64,000 nucleotides of DNA, from assembly GCF_008831285.2 (NCBI RefSeq), contig NC_045141.1, forward strand, positions 11,704,106 through 11,768,105, in the 5' to 3' direction. Under the pieces are notes generated by a model that worked only from the letters and a program-made list of their open reading frames with translations, was not told where the DNA came from and ran no database searches. Each line of letters begins with the position of its first letter. Positions within the stretch are counted from its first letter, which is position 1. Shown piece by piece: positions 11,796 to 23,839 of the stretch. Source of the DNA: Nymphaea colorata. Taxonomy: Eukaryota > Streptophyta > Magnoliopsida > Nymphaeales > Nymphaeaceae. The position numbers and the translations under genes are program-made.

Positions 11796-14700
11796 TTATC
11801 GAAATTTGAGCAAATTTAACCTTTTGTTTTACTCAGGGCATTTGACAACAGAAACAATGACATATGAATATGTTTTATGAATATGTCTCCAATTGGAGTA
11901 CTCATCTATTCCAACCTGGAACAGATTCATAAAAAACTAACTGTGCAGGTGTGCAAGTCCCAAACCCGAACCTTTTTTGTGCGAAAACATCAGATCCGTG
12001 TCTCGGACCACCGCTCGAATCCGATCGTCTAGATCCTTCAAGCCTCGATCCAATTTGGACCAGACCAGTTGAAAATCCAGAACCAGAAGTAAGAAAAAAA
12101 AAAAAAAACAAACAAATCCGAGGCAAAAACAGCTGAAGTTTTCTCACCTTTTTCTCTTTTTGCGTAGATCATACAGAAAACAGGCAAGCCAAACTCAAGC
12201 GCGGTTTTTTTATACCACCAAGACTTGAGTTTGCAAAAAGTTGGATCTGTTTTCAGATTTTCAACTAACACAAGCATAGCATCTTCGGAAGCCGCCTGAG
12301 AAAGGGTTGAAACCCTTCCACTCCTTTGAGATTTAAGACTGTTTCCAGATCCATGAATGAATTCATGGTACACCTATCGGATAGAGTGTCCCACTGCGAA
12401 ATAGAACTAAGAATTGAGTGGACCAGACTATGCACCTGAAGACAAATATAGCGTCCTTCATGTGCTTAGCAAACACTTCTGAACTCCAGTTGAATTAGGA
12501 TTGGAACAAAACCTAAACCGTATGTGGATCCAAATCTAGTTAACAACTGGATCTTTTTCTTTTTTAATAGGCGACGACCAACCCGATTGAGGTTCAAGTG
12601 AGTGGTCCGACACGTTGCTGTTTTCTTTACGTAATGTGCAGTTTTGCTCACGCACTTGTTTTCTTGTTTCATTTGAAAATGGGGCACAGTGGATTGTTTT
12701 TTATTATTCAAACGTAGACTTGGTGTTGGATTTGTTTTTTCTTTTTTACTGGGAAAAATCACAATGTTGGCATTGAAGTTCTCCTGAGATATAATATAAA
12801 ATGTTTTAAAAATAATATAGAAAGTTCTACGTTTCATCTTACACACCCACACGTTGCATGTGTTGGCAGACTCTTCCTCACCAAATTTTCCACATCCAGA
12901 TCTCCTTTTGTCCTTTAAAATTTTAAGCTACGGTACATGGGTACACGTATGGTATGGATACGGCGAGGCAGGTATGAACATCGTGATTTTAAAAAATGGG
13001 TACGGGTATGAATAGCGCGAGGTAGGTATGTGTATGATGGTTTTAGAAAATTTATGTACAAATATGACAGTGTGTACATAAATATATGTATTATATACAA
13101 AACAATCCATAAAAGTTCTCGAAAAATGAAGGGAAAACATATCTAGGTGGAAGAGAAAAAAATAGAAGATAACAAATCAAAACTTAAAAAAAAAAATTGA
13201 ATATTTTCATACCAACGTACCCACTTACCCATGTCACTGTACCTATGGCAGATCACACGGACCTGTGTGATTAAGATTTTAAGACCAAAATGACTGTTTA
13301 CTTTTACCACAGTTCGACGTATGGTACTCATGGCGTTTTAAACTTCTTATATGTCCTTCTCTTGGAGGCGTTGGTTTAGTTGTTTTCTAGTTTGAGGTTT
13401 AGATCTTTAAAATCTGAGATCCATGGATTCAAAATCAAAATTTTACCCTCCCTATTTCAAATAAATGACTAAAATGAGGATTTCAAATTTGAATATGTGA
13501 TCTGATCTAAGATCTTTACGTTCACTCGAATTTTTACCACATCAGCAAAAGCATGGTCCACAGATTTAGGCTACACCCTCCTACATTTTTTGACATAATT
13601 GTCATTTTTTTTTCACTTTTTGAGCATCAATTAATTCGAAAATTGATTCGATTCACTTAAATAAAAAGCAGGGAAGGATTTGTAGAGGAGAACATGACAA
13701 ATGAAATGAAGCCGCAAATCATCTCTAAGCCAAGAAGATAACACTCGATGACCAACTTGTTTTCGGCTGTCTTTACCATGTATAACATTTACTAGTAATC
13801 TTTAGCTTTTTGGACAACCATCATCTGTCATCCTTGAGTCGACAGACGTCTTCTTACATACGAAAGCTGATAGAAATAGATAAATGACGAGCAATATTTC
13901 TAAGGAAAAAGAGATTCAAAACCTTCTGTTTTTGATCAATTTTCACAAATCTAATCATATAGATGTCATCTTGATGTTTAAATTTACAAGCTTCAACAAG
14001 AATCTTGTTCTGTTGTTGTCTTAGATTAGATTTTAAAAGCCAAAAAACTGCCTGTTCATCTTAAAACTTCTACCAAATACGACAATATACATCGAGAGAA
14101 CACGTTTTACGTCGATTTTTAAGTTTCTTGACATGGGAGATTGCATACATTCAATCCAATTGTCAAATACAACTCCAAAAGATGAGCGAAAGTTCAAGCA
14201 ACTGGAGTACAAATGTTCTCTTTGAGAAATAATTCTCAAACACTACTTAATAACAAATGTTTTCTGAAATCCTGATGCTACTTGCGTTACCACCATATAT
14301 TTAACCGTCTCAGAATCTCAAAAAATTCCTCTTCCACTTCAATGAAATTATATTTCTCTTCCTTTTAAAGATCCTAATCCCACGGTAACCTTTGCCCCTG
14401 ATAAGCAAGCAGAACAACGACTCTCCAGCGGTCCCTTGTTGCAAAAATCTCCTGTTACTCCTCTCTTGCCCACCAAGATTTGCAATTCTAAAGGGCTCTA
14501 AACAACTAGAAAGTATATTAACCATGAAAGGCAACTACTATTACAGAAACCATTCTTCTTCTTGAGGATTCAGCTCCAGAAGTCGTAATTAAACCTTCTC
14601 TTCTCACATACACGAGTGAGTTTGAACACCTCAAATTCAACTTGTTTTATCTTCTCCGTAAACTGGTTCTAGTACTCTCGATGTGCATGTGCCACTACTT

Positions 14701-15270
14701 TTTAACTACAGAGGACTACACCAACACTATTTGGATGCAGGTATGTGCACCATGTAGAGTTGTGGCCATGAAACAGACCCACGACCCATAAGACGTGGGA
14801 GAGCCGGCACATCTGTTATGAGGTCTGCTACAAATTTCGTGAATCAGTTACAGCCTTTACAAGACTGTTACAACAAAAACTATAAAAGAGTTAACCCACT
14901 AAGCCTAATAACTGCCCAGCTGGGCATACGGGGAAGATATTGTTTGTCCAATAAATGAATTGAATCTTGTCTTAAACTATTATAAATATCAAATGAAGCA
15001 TTCAGCCGCTTATTCTTCTGAAAAGATGAAGCATTAGACAACTATCAATAAGTGATTGACGAGCAGGGTATTTTTTAAAACTATTCAACGGTTTTTATTG
15101 GTCGACTGGCTGGGCTTCTATCAACCTTGGGTTCCATTCCCTTCAGATCGCATTCACATTCAACAGAACCTCTCACTAGGTTTTTTCGTTTGGCTTGCTT
15201 GCATATACCTTCCAGTTCATATTCTTTTTTCAATAACATTCTGTATATTCTCTCGTTCATGTCATTTATG
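11796..15270. other. Intergenic DNA, no gene seen
   Basis: I found no supportable exon. At 12930-13075 a phrase containing GGGTA-ACG/GGTATG, then GCGAGG(C/T)AGGTATG, recurs twice about 60 bp apart. The sequence just before the purine permease (14,700-15,270) should hold its promoter and 5' leader but shows no motif that I can defend. A TATGCAG acceptor-like site at 15,265-15,271 suggests a 5'-leader intron. Confidence 0.35.
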
Positions 15271-15296
15271 CAGTTATTGGATTCGGATTTGTTAGC

Positions 15297-16385
15297 ATGA
15301 ATTCAGATTCAGTGGAGTTTTCAGTGACGATGATGTCCACAATCATTGAGCTGAAATCCAGGCTTTGGCGAACTTTCAATAGAAGACCATGGACGGAGCG
15401 GGCACTGCTGTTTCTAAGTGGTGCTGCAATGCTTGTGGCGTTCCCTGCATCTTCCCTCCTCAGTCGCCTTTACTTTGCGAATGGCGGCAAAAGCAAGTGG
15501 ATAATATCCTGGGTTGCAGTGGCTGGCTGGCCTTTAACTGCCCTCCTCTTGGTGACTTGGTACTTCTTAAATGGGATATCACCCACCCGTTTAACGGCCA
15601 AACTTTGCTTTGCTTACGTATTGCTGGGTCTTCTTAGTGCTGCTGATAACCTCATGTTTGCATGGGCATACGCTTTTCTTCCTGCATCAACTGCTTCTCT
15701 TATTGCATCCTCTTCTCTTGTTTTTTCTGCAATTTTTGGATACGCCCTTGTGGGGAACAAACTTAATTCTTCTGCTATCAATGCAATAGTTATCATTACT
15801 GCCGGTACAGTTCTCATTGGTCTCGATTCCAGCTCTGACAGATTGCCTGGTGTAACCAACAAGCAGTATGCAGTGGGCTTTATATGGGACATATTGGGGT
15901 CCGCCCTGCACGGTTTGATATTTGCACTCTCAGAGCTATTATTTATGAAGATATTGGGAAGGAGGTCTTTTCATGTCGTTCTAGAGCAGCAGACCATTGT
16001 TTCGTTGTTAGCCTTTGTATTCACCACCATTGGCGCCGCCGTGAACAAGGACTTTAAGACAATGAGGTTGGAAGCTAGCAGTTTTAAGGATGGACAACTG
16101 GCATACTACATGGTTCTTTTGTGGGGAGCTATTACTTTTCAGTTGGGTGTTGCAGGAAGTACTGCTATACTTTACCTGGCATCCACAGTTATGGCTGGTG
16201 TGCTCAATGCAGTTAGGGTGCCTCTAACCAGCTTGGCTGCAGTAGCACTATTTCATGACCCCATGAGTAGTTTCAAGATCCTAGCAATAGTGTTAACAGT
16301 CTGGGGATTTGCCTCTTATATATATGGGTTTTCTTCTGCTAGGAAATCACCTCAAAGTCACAACCAAGATCTGCAATCAGTTTAA
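15297..16385 (+). CDS. Purine permease family transporter (PUP-type)
   Basis: A single 362-codon frame encodes a polytopic membrane protein of the plant purine permease family in the drug/metabolite transporter superfamily. These proteins import adenine, cytokinins and related heterocycles across the plasma membrane or tonoplast; the substrate here cannot be read from sequence. About ten hydrophobic segments are visible, near residues 36-58, 67-91, 102-123, 126-151, 160-176, 193-215, 229-250, 268-288, 291-312 and 325-345. Family hallmarks include SRLYFANGGKSKWI (56-69), DNLMFAWAYAFLPASTASLI (117-136), FSAIFGY (143-149) and the C-terminal VPLTSLAAV. Length matches the family (about 350-390). 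I chose the Met at 15297, but the frame is open upstream to an acceptor-like CAG at 15,269-15,271, so a short upstream coding exon could replace it. It most resembles the PUP10/PUP11 group from memory; that assignment is tentative. Confidence 0.92.
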   Translation: MNSDSVEFSVTMMSTIIELKSRLWRTFNRRPWTERALLFLSGAAMLVAFPASSLLSRLYFANGGKSKWIISWVAVAGWPLTALLLVTWYFLNGISPTRLTAKLCFAYVLLGLLSAADNLMFAWAYAFLPASTASLIASSSLVFSAIFGYALVGNKLNSSAINAIVIITAGTVLIGLDSSSDRLPGVTNKQYAVGFIWDILGSALHGLIFALSELLFMKILGRRSFHVVLEQQTIVSLLAFVFTTIGAAVNKDFKTMRLEASSFKDGQLAYYMVLLWGAITFQLGVAGSTAILYLASTVMAGVLNAVRVPLTSLAAVALFHDPMSSFKILAIVLTVWGFASYIYGFSSARKSPQSHNQDLQSV

Positions 16386-16722
16386 TGTGTGTCAAGGCAT
16401 GGTTCAATCTTATTATCTTCATTTTGTCTCTGACTTTCAGTCATAGTGTATTACATTTAAACCATAACGTGCTGAAGACGGTAAAATAAAAATTCTGAAA
16501 CAAGATACAGCATCGTATTTCCAAACTACGTAATACAGACCCTTTAAACGTTCTTTAAGAAGGTTGCTTCACCTGTCGCACCCACACCAGGTGCTGATGC
16601 TGCTCCGCCTCACCAAAAGTAATTGCCAGCTTTGACAAGTGCCATCAAGCTATGCACATTAGACTTTTCTTTGGCTTGACTTTGTGTTGTTAAATGGGTC
16701 ATAGCTCAATAGTTTAGTGACC

Positions 16723-16750
16723 TTATCTCATATATATATATATGAGATAA
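16723..16750. other. Perfect 28-bp palindrome downstream of the purine permease
   Basis: Arms TTATCTCATATATA and its exact complement meet at the centre. It lies about 340 bp past the stop codon, in the likely 3' flank. Partial complementarity extends outward (CATAGCT on both sides), suggesting the core of a small inverted-repeat element. Confidence 0.6.
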
Positions 16751-17402
16751 AGTCATATAATTTTGTGACATAGCTTTCAAACTGATTGGAGGAAACCTAC
16801 AATTTTGTGCCATCTATACTCAAATTGATTGAGCAAGAACAGTTGCCCCTGCGGTACATGTGCTAAAACCACCAACTTGAGTTCCATATCTAATCTTCTG
16901 CACTATTCTGCATAAGATTGTTAACCCAAAAAAGCTTTCACTTTTAATTTGCAAGGGGATACTGATCATTGTTATAATGCTATTTTCTTCAAAAATAACC
17001 AACTGAACATTTAGTTGATAGAGATTTATATCAAAAGTGCTGCATAAGTCTTTGGTGCCAAGTGCTGGAAACTGTAAGACCTATCAGAAAAAGGGATTTT
17101 ACCATCCAACAATTGAAATCAAATTACCAGCAGTTGATGTTAGTGAGATAACTTCTAATCTTCCTAGTCGGTCACCAAATTTTGCTAACCTGTTCAGATC
17201 CAGAAACAAATTAAACTTGTGACCAAATTGGAACCTTCGAAAGAACCAGTACTATATATAACATTGTGTATTATACATGTTATGCATAATGCAACTTTTA
17301 GTAAAAATGATAGAATTGACCATTCAACTTAGTTTCAAGATTTAATGCATCCGTAAAGGCCATATCTTACTATATATATAGTCCCATATCATATGGTACA
17401 AG

Positions 17403-17731
17403 TAAGGCTGGGCATCGGCTGGCTCGGCCCGATAAGGAGTCTGGCTAGGGCCAGGCCACAGCCCATAACAGCAGCCCAGGCCTGGCCTGACTGCTCAGAA
17501 ACCGCGCTCGGCCCGGCCCGCCCCAGACTGGCCCAATTAACATTAAAAAATAATATTTTTAATATAAAATAATATATATATATATACATAATTAATCATA
17601 ATAAAAAATATAAGTTATTAGGTCGAATCAGGCTTAGTGTGGCCTAACTGGGCCGCCTAGACACCCAATTCCAGGGCCCGGGCCCAGGCCCAAGTTGGGC
17701 CGGGTACCCGGCCCGGTGCCCAGGCTTAGGT
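17403..17731. mobile_element. GC-rich MITE-like inverted-repeat element
   Basis: The ends are complementary: the left begins AAGGCTGGGCATCGGCTGG and the right ends CCGGTGCCCAGGCTTA. Both are packed with GGCCC/GGGCC words (GGCCCGGCCCG, GGGCCCGGGCC), with an AT-rich core at 17,540-17,620. It is about 330 bp, non-coding and strikingly GC-rich against AT-rich flanks. This organisation fits a non-autonomous element. Confidence 0.55.
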
Positions 17732-18679
17732 ATAGGGCACATCACATGTTAGATCCTTCGTGGACAAAGAGGTCTGAGACCATTTTTTTATGTTTTGTTT
17801 AAATCCCCTACACCCCCAAGCCTTAGACATTTTAGGAGGTCTAATCTCATAACTTTGGAGCACTTTGTTTTACTTTAATGCATTAGATGCATGGGTCAAA
17901 GAAAAACTTGCTGGTGTTTCAAAGGAAGATGTAGAATGAATCAACTTGAAGCACAAATAGATGTGTTAGTGACCCTATATACATTGTGGATGACATAGAA
18001 TTTGAAGGAGAAATTGAACATGATGATGGTGATGAATGATAATTTCACATTCATATTTTGTACTGAACAAGTTTATTTGTTGATGTTTGAAACTTTAAAT
18101 TAAATGAGGAGATCATGGTGTGAAAGTAATGGCTGTTTGTTACTTTGTTATGCTTATGAATGAAATTTTCTCAAAATTTTTTTATAGTTAATGGTATTTC
18201 TTATTCTTTGTGATTTTATATTTTTTCTGTTTTTCATATTTTAAATTTTTTAAATAATAATTTTACAATGTTCTACACTATCACTTTACGTATCTAACCA
18301 TTTGTCTGATCAATACATGTTACTTGTGTACTTTACAACATTCAAAAGAACCAAATGCATGGCTAGAGATGCTTTGGCCTGGGTACATGAGGGCTTAATA
18401 CGTTCATGCTGATTGGCAGATGAAAAGTTGATATTTATTAAGCTTTTCCAGCAGCACATATATAAATTGATTTAGCCATCCCAACAACAAAGGACAGAAA
18501 CCAACATGCATGTAGCTGACAACGAGAGAGAGAGGGAGAGAGAGAGAGATGATACAATCTGATGAAGACATTATTGGTGGATGTCACATGGTTATTAAGA
18601 TAAAGTATCCTCTCTATTAATACCCATATTTATAACAAGAACTACTTGTCAATTGGATTGAAAATAAGAAACTGTTGCT
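17732..18679. other. Intergenic DNA and 3' flank of the chorismate mutase gene
   Basis: No exon is supported. A GA microsatellite sits at 18,524-18,548. The stretch 17,880-17,945 gives a short coding-like read (DAWVKEKLAGVSKEDVE) before stops, too brief to assign. Confidence 0.35.
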
Positions 18680-21600
18680 TCAGTCAAGGCGTCGAAGGAG
18701 GTACTCCACTTCAACAAGTTTGGTCAAAGGCATCACCCATTCTTCGTATATCAGAGACGCCACAGATGGATCAATCTTTTGCTTACCAGTTCCCTCTGTA
18801 GAGTCACTGATGATTTCCTGTCCAAACACCTTCGCCTTGTTTGCCACCCTTTTTTTTACCATCTCTTCCACTTTCTCAAAAGTCAACAATCTCATCAAAG
18901 CATCTCTATCCTGAAAGAAAGCAAGAAGTGTAACCCTATGCCGTGACACATAGTGATATGCTTCACATGGCAAGATAATGAAAGCAATTATTTCGCAAGA
19001 AATTAAAACTTTCTATGTCTCTCATATTTTTGTGGCAACATATTCACTAAACAAATAGTAGAAATGCTGTGATACATAAGGCTATTGCAAAACCATCTGT
19101 CTTATATACAAATGAACTGTAGTTCATATTCACCATGATATTGACAAGTATAAACAAATATTAGAACTTTAAAATCAGCCAATAAAATGTAGACATTTTA
19201 AATATTTTTAAAATTTTCAACATTTGCTACAGCAATCTAAAATGGGCAGAGCATTCAAAGAGGTCAAAAATTTCGAGAAAAATCATTTTTCTCAACTTAG
19301 TTAAGAGTTTGAAATGAAAATTTATACCTGGGCACGAATAGCAGGCTCATAGTCCTGTGGTGCATCCTGGTATTTAACCTCTGCCACAAACTTTCCATAA
19401 TGAATCCTTTTAGACAATGCCTGCAGACATGGTTAAGAACTTAAGAGTGCCTTAATCCCTGCAGCTGAAAAGAAGGTGTCTAAAAAAAGCTAGATGCAGA
19501 TGAAATCATGGACAGTTGTTATTGAATATTCACCTGTAAACAAGAGAGATCACATGAGCAGGTGGATACAACATTGCCATCATCACCATTCGCTGTAATG
19601 AGTGGAAGTAGTTTATCAAAATATATCTTCCATATAGTGTTATTTATGTTTATCTTGGCAGCTGCAGGATGTAGCACCTGCAATTGATACAAGACCTATT
19701 TCAACTCATGAACCTAATGTGAAGAACAAATTCAATGAAATAGTTAACCTGTGGATGGTTGTTATAAGTTATTAATGGCTGTGGCATGTCATCAGGGAAG
19801 AAGGCATTTTCCTCCTCATATTTGTATCTTCCAAGCTGCCAAGGGATGTTAAACCTCTTAGATCATGTCCATTTCCAAATCAATGTAACATAGTCATAGT
19901 TATTTTCAGTAATCTCACCAACATCAGGCATTCAAATCTAAAACCAGAGTATATGTGTTTGTTTTTGTGCTTGTGGGTCAGTATGCATGTGAACACGTCT
20001 GTATGTGTGTATGGCTGGGTGGGTGGCTGGGTGTGTGTGCATGTGTCTGTATATGTGTCTGACAGTGTGAGTGAGGGGGGAGAGAGGGAGAGAGAGAGAG
20101 AGAGCTTCCTTAAACAACAATCTACTATAGAAAGTTGCATGAGAAACAGAGATCAGTTTCATGAACTCTTTAGCCGGTCTGAAGCAGGGTTGACACAACC
20201 CTCTTAAAACTGTATCACAACTGATAAGAGAGATGCTACCCTCTTGTTTTCACCCATAAGATATTTAGCCAACACAGAAACAGCTGAATACACCTCATAG
20301 CAGCGTCAAATTTGAAGCTTATAACATGTGATACCAGCCATTTTCAACAATTTATACTAAACCATGGAGATTCTCATTATTATCAGGGCAACAAGAAAGT
20401 ATGATAAGCTGGATAGAATGGTTGGTGGGAGAAAAGGCACAGTAAATCAAGAAAATTTCTGTAACTCAGACAAAAAATAAACAAATCTACATAAGTTCTC
20501 TCGTTAGCCTGTAATGTGGACTTGACAATGAATATGAAAACCTTAATGCACCTGTCATGGGTTACGAAGAACTTTCTCTTGGTGTCATTTTTAACCTTTT
20601 GTAAAGAGAGGATAGAAAGAGGTTTGTCTTACCCACATGAATCGAATAGGGAAAGGTCGACACTGTTAGGTGACATAAGGCAAGGGTAGAGAAGGAGCCT
20701 TTATGTATAGACAGCCATAGAAGCCAAGAGTAATAACGAGATGGACTATACAACACAATAATGACCATTTTTGGGTGAGTGAGAGGTTAACAACCCATCA
20801 CCTAGAAAAGAGGCCCAAAGGTCCCCTCATTCCCCCTGCCTCTGGGGTCGTGGCTGTGTCGGTGTTACCAATGGCCACGGTGCACCTTCAATTTTGGTAC
20901 CATGCCCCATCACTTAAGAGATAAAAACATAGCACCCACAAGAATTGAACTAGAGACCTGCCTCTTTACAAAGCCCTAGCCTGACCAGCTATGCTATGCG
21001 CCTTGAGGCCACAGGCATGACCATTTGCTGGAAAAAACTTGGTAATATAGATCCTCTGTTTCACCAGAAAATGCCACTAGTTTTTTCTTTGCTCACTCTA
21101 TTTCTCTCATTGTAGAACACATAATTTGACCTGTATCACCTGGCCTGAACTCAGATATGTAAAGTAACTTTAATACCACAAATTTATTTCTTTTTTACCT
21201 AAAACACACAAAAGAATTAAAAAATCAGGACAAATACAAAAAATAGGAAAAGTGCTCTTTATAAAAAACATGAAATGCATACGCATCACATAATGACAAG
21301 TATATGCTACCTACAACATGCACATTTTCCATTAGAAATAATTAAATTTAAAATTGACCACTTAAATCATCTCCATACTTAAAATGCTACCAAATAAATA
21401 AGATTTATTGCTCATGATTTACTCCTTTATGTCTTGAAACAACTTAATGGCCACAAAAATGGCATTCTTTTATTTTGGACGATAGGTATAAGCTCTTATA
21501 TGAAAAACCATGAAACCTTTAATTTTGTTGGTTGAAATCAGTCCTTTTTAACCTTAAATGTATAAGAAGGTCTTTCTTGATAATTTAATAGTCAGCCTTA

Positions 21601-23273
21601 AGGAATTTATGCAACTTTAAGATAGAAAATGGAACTTTTATCATAAGTAATTTGAAGGTCTAACGTAGGATACAACCTGTGTTTACCATGATGTAAGATG
21701 CTGAAGCATATGACAAGTTATACCGAAAAACAGAGCTGTTGTGCATGGCTTTCTTAAAAGTTACGCATCAGAATCTATCATCTGATATGCCATGTTATGT
21801 ACAAAACTGGCTTCTCTCCAGACTTGTGTATCCGGCCTACATGTCTGTATAAGTCTAGCATAAGTGGTGCTTCAAGAGAACTGAAATTTCTTGCTTGCAA
21901 AATTTATTGCAAAATCCTTCGAAGAAAAAGAAAAAATTTACTGCAAAGTAGTGCATAACCGTAGACGCTTATTTCTTCTACTTACAGACGTTGTTATTTA
22001 ACAACCAGAACATAACAGACCCTGTCTTTTTCTACGATAATTTACTAAAGCTTTGAAGTTCAGATCACAATTTCCATGAAAAACACTTGAGAGGCATGAA
22101 GATGGAAATCTTAATCACATCAACATTGTCTTTGACATCATTGGGATGCTGATCTACCTTATAACCTTGACTATTATCATGGAGTGCTCCTTGATTAGCT
22201 CAATACATTGGACAACTCTAAAACCATTTACAGAATTTCAAAACTAAGAGATAAACCGTCTTGACAGATGCATCTTATATATTTCAATCTTTGATTCCCA
22301 AGAGTTAGGGCACCATAGCTCTACATACTTTCTCTTGGTTGAAGTTAACAACTGTTTGCTTTGAAGTCCATTTCGTGAATGACCAGCATTGTGCCTTGGT
22401 TCTACTGGCACCAGCCTTCACTTGGACACAGTCCTTGTTACTTATTCCAAGGTTAATGTTAGTCTAGTTAGTGATAGGTGGAGCAAATTTCTAAATGTCA
22501 GGATTAGCGAAAGTAAATGTCTGAAAGCTGCTCACAGGAAACGATTGATCCTGCATTATAAGAAACTAATGGAAGTGAAAATTAGAAGAGAACCACCAAA
22601 GGCTAATGTTTGTGCAGTAGCCGGTAAAATAGGATCAATTTCTGCGTTTACGGCCAAAGAGAAAAATATTTGTGGCAGATAGACTCGTTGCTGCATTTGC
22701 GTGCGAGCTAACTGACGCAATGGACACGGAAAATGTGCTCATTGGTATGAGCTATCAAATAAAAGCCGCCCCATTTTCGCACTACCATGAATATAAGAGC
22801 ACGGAAGCCAGTCAAATCACAGGAAAATTCATGTCGAACAAATCAAGGATACTTAGCTATGAAAGTTCAATCGACCAACAAAATCCACTCTGAACTAATC
22901 CCATGGAAAAGAAAGTTAAGGACGCCTAACAAGTGAAGCAGACTATGAAAGATAAATAGGCATCACCTTGCATGCTTTCGAGTTTCGAGAGACAGAGAGA
23001 GATAGAGGGAGGGAGAGAGGAAAATGGATCTCCAGCCATTTGGGAAACAATTAGGTGGTGGCAATTGTGGTGGTGGTGTTTCACCTTGGCATGAAGAACC
23101 TCTGTTTCCTTGACGAGGACTTCGACAAGAGAGCCATCGAGACCAGGGGTGGCATCGTAGGCTGGGGAGTTGAGGGGATGCTGTGCCCTCTCTATGAGGC
23201 TGAACACAATCGTGTCTTCCTGACGAACCAGAGACTCCCTTACGCTCTCCAGGCTCAACGCTCCGGCCGCCAT
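18680..23273 (-). CDS. CM2: Chorismate mutase, cytosolic type (CM2-like), five exons
   Basis: Converts chorismate to prephenate, the committed step toward phenylalanine and tyrosine. Coding exons on the minus strand are 23273-23085, 19835-19749, 19677-19534, 19420-19328 and 18910-18680. All junctions are phase 0 with GT-AG borders, giving 247 residues. Hallmarks: [19 protein letters not shown] (12-30), GDDGN in exon 3, [17 protein letters not shown] in exon 4, then the helical block [15 protein letters not shown] and the terminal [11 protein letters not shown], diagnostic for plant enzymes. Protein length and the start close to the first helix match the isoform without transit peptide, which in Arabidopsis is cytosolic and insensitive to aromatic amino acids. 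The reading frame is nevertheless open for 54 codons upstream, to a Met at 23435. Intron 1 is long (3249 bp) and holds a SINE. I prefer the Met at 23273 because the sequence before it is a CT/GA-rich leader. Confidence 0.95.
19965..20105. repeat. Microsatellite-rich tract in chorismate mutase intron 1
   Basis: GTGTGT/GTGGGTGGCTGG-like sequence runs into an AGAGAG tract at about 20,078-20,104. The open frames on both strands here come from this simple sequence. Confidence 0.7.
20800..21012 (-). mobile_element. tRNA-derived SINE, copy 1 (in chorismate mutase intron 1)
   Basis: On the minus strand the sequence has a perfect RNA polymerase III A box, TAGCATAGCTGG (20996-20985), and 46 bp downstream a perfect B box, GTTCAATTC (20950-20942), then a non-coding body of about 150 bp ending near a TTTGGGCCTCTTTTCTAGG phrase. 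The combination of internal tRNA-type promoter with an unrelated tail is the SINE signature. No cloverleaf can be completed, so it is not a tRNA gene. Related copies are at 31139-31360 and 46712-46900. Confidence 0.65.
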
Positions 23274-23345
23274 TGCAGTGCCGATCAGAAGTTTCACTCT
23301 CTCTCTCTCTCCCTCTCTCCTCCCTCCCCCGGTGCGGTATGATTG
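23274..23345 (-). promoter_or_regulatory. CT/GA-rich 5' leader of chorismate mutase
   Basis: Immediately upstream of the chosen start the minus strand is a GA-repeat tract (the plus strand shows CTCTCTCTCTCTC...). Such pyrimidine/purine runs are common in plant 5' leaders, which supports the short start. The transcription start cannot be located. Confidence 0.4.
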
Positions 23346-23784
23346 GAAGGTTGTTGCAGAATTGAGGCTGTCAAGGTGGCGTGGAGCGGTAAAAGCACCC
23401 AAAATAATTTGGGCGATGGGTGACGTAGCAGACACACCTCTCTTCTACGACACAGGAAAGACGATGCCGTGACTTCGTGATAGGTGAAGCCGCCATAGAT
23501 GCCATCTCAGCCTAGGTCGGAGCCTAAATTGGGGTGCATAATCAATTTACAACTAACAATTGTCCATAATACAAAAACATTGTCAAATAATAAAACTTTA
23601 CTTCGACCGGCCATTCTTGCAAAGTAATTCATAAGTAACGGCTTTTATTAACTTCTGTTGGTCAATTGTAATGGGTTAGCGACAGAAACGCAAAATCATC
23701 GTTGTTGGCACTCGTCTACATAGACGGATAGATTTCTCTCTCTTGTTTAGACCTCTTGTCTTCACATTTTGTTATATATTTTCA

Positions 23785-23792
<8 letters not shown>

Positions 23793-23835
<43 letters not shown>
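23793..23835. repeat. (CT)n microsatellite
   Basis: About 21 uninterrupted CT units in the intergenic region upstream of chorismate mutase. Confidence 0.9.

Positions 23836-23839
<4 letters not shown>

Noticed and set aside
20941-21000. Possible tRNA gene on the minus strand
   Set aside because: A and B boxes are perfect but no acceptor stem or cloverleaf can be formed and the spacing is too wide, so it is called a SINE.
22389-22893. Two adjacent + strand ORFs (97 and 73 codons) between chorismate mutase exons
   Set aside because: They lie in intron 1 antisense to the gene, have no family features, and overlap in different frames.
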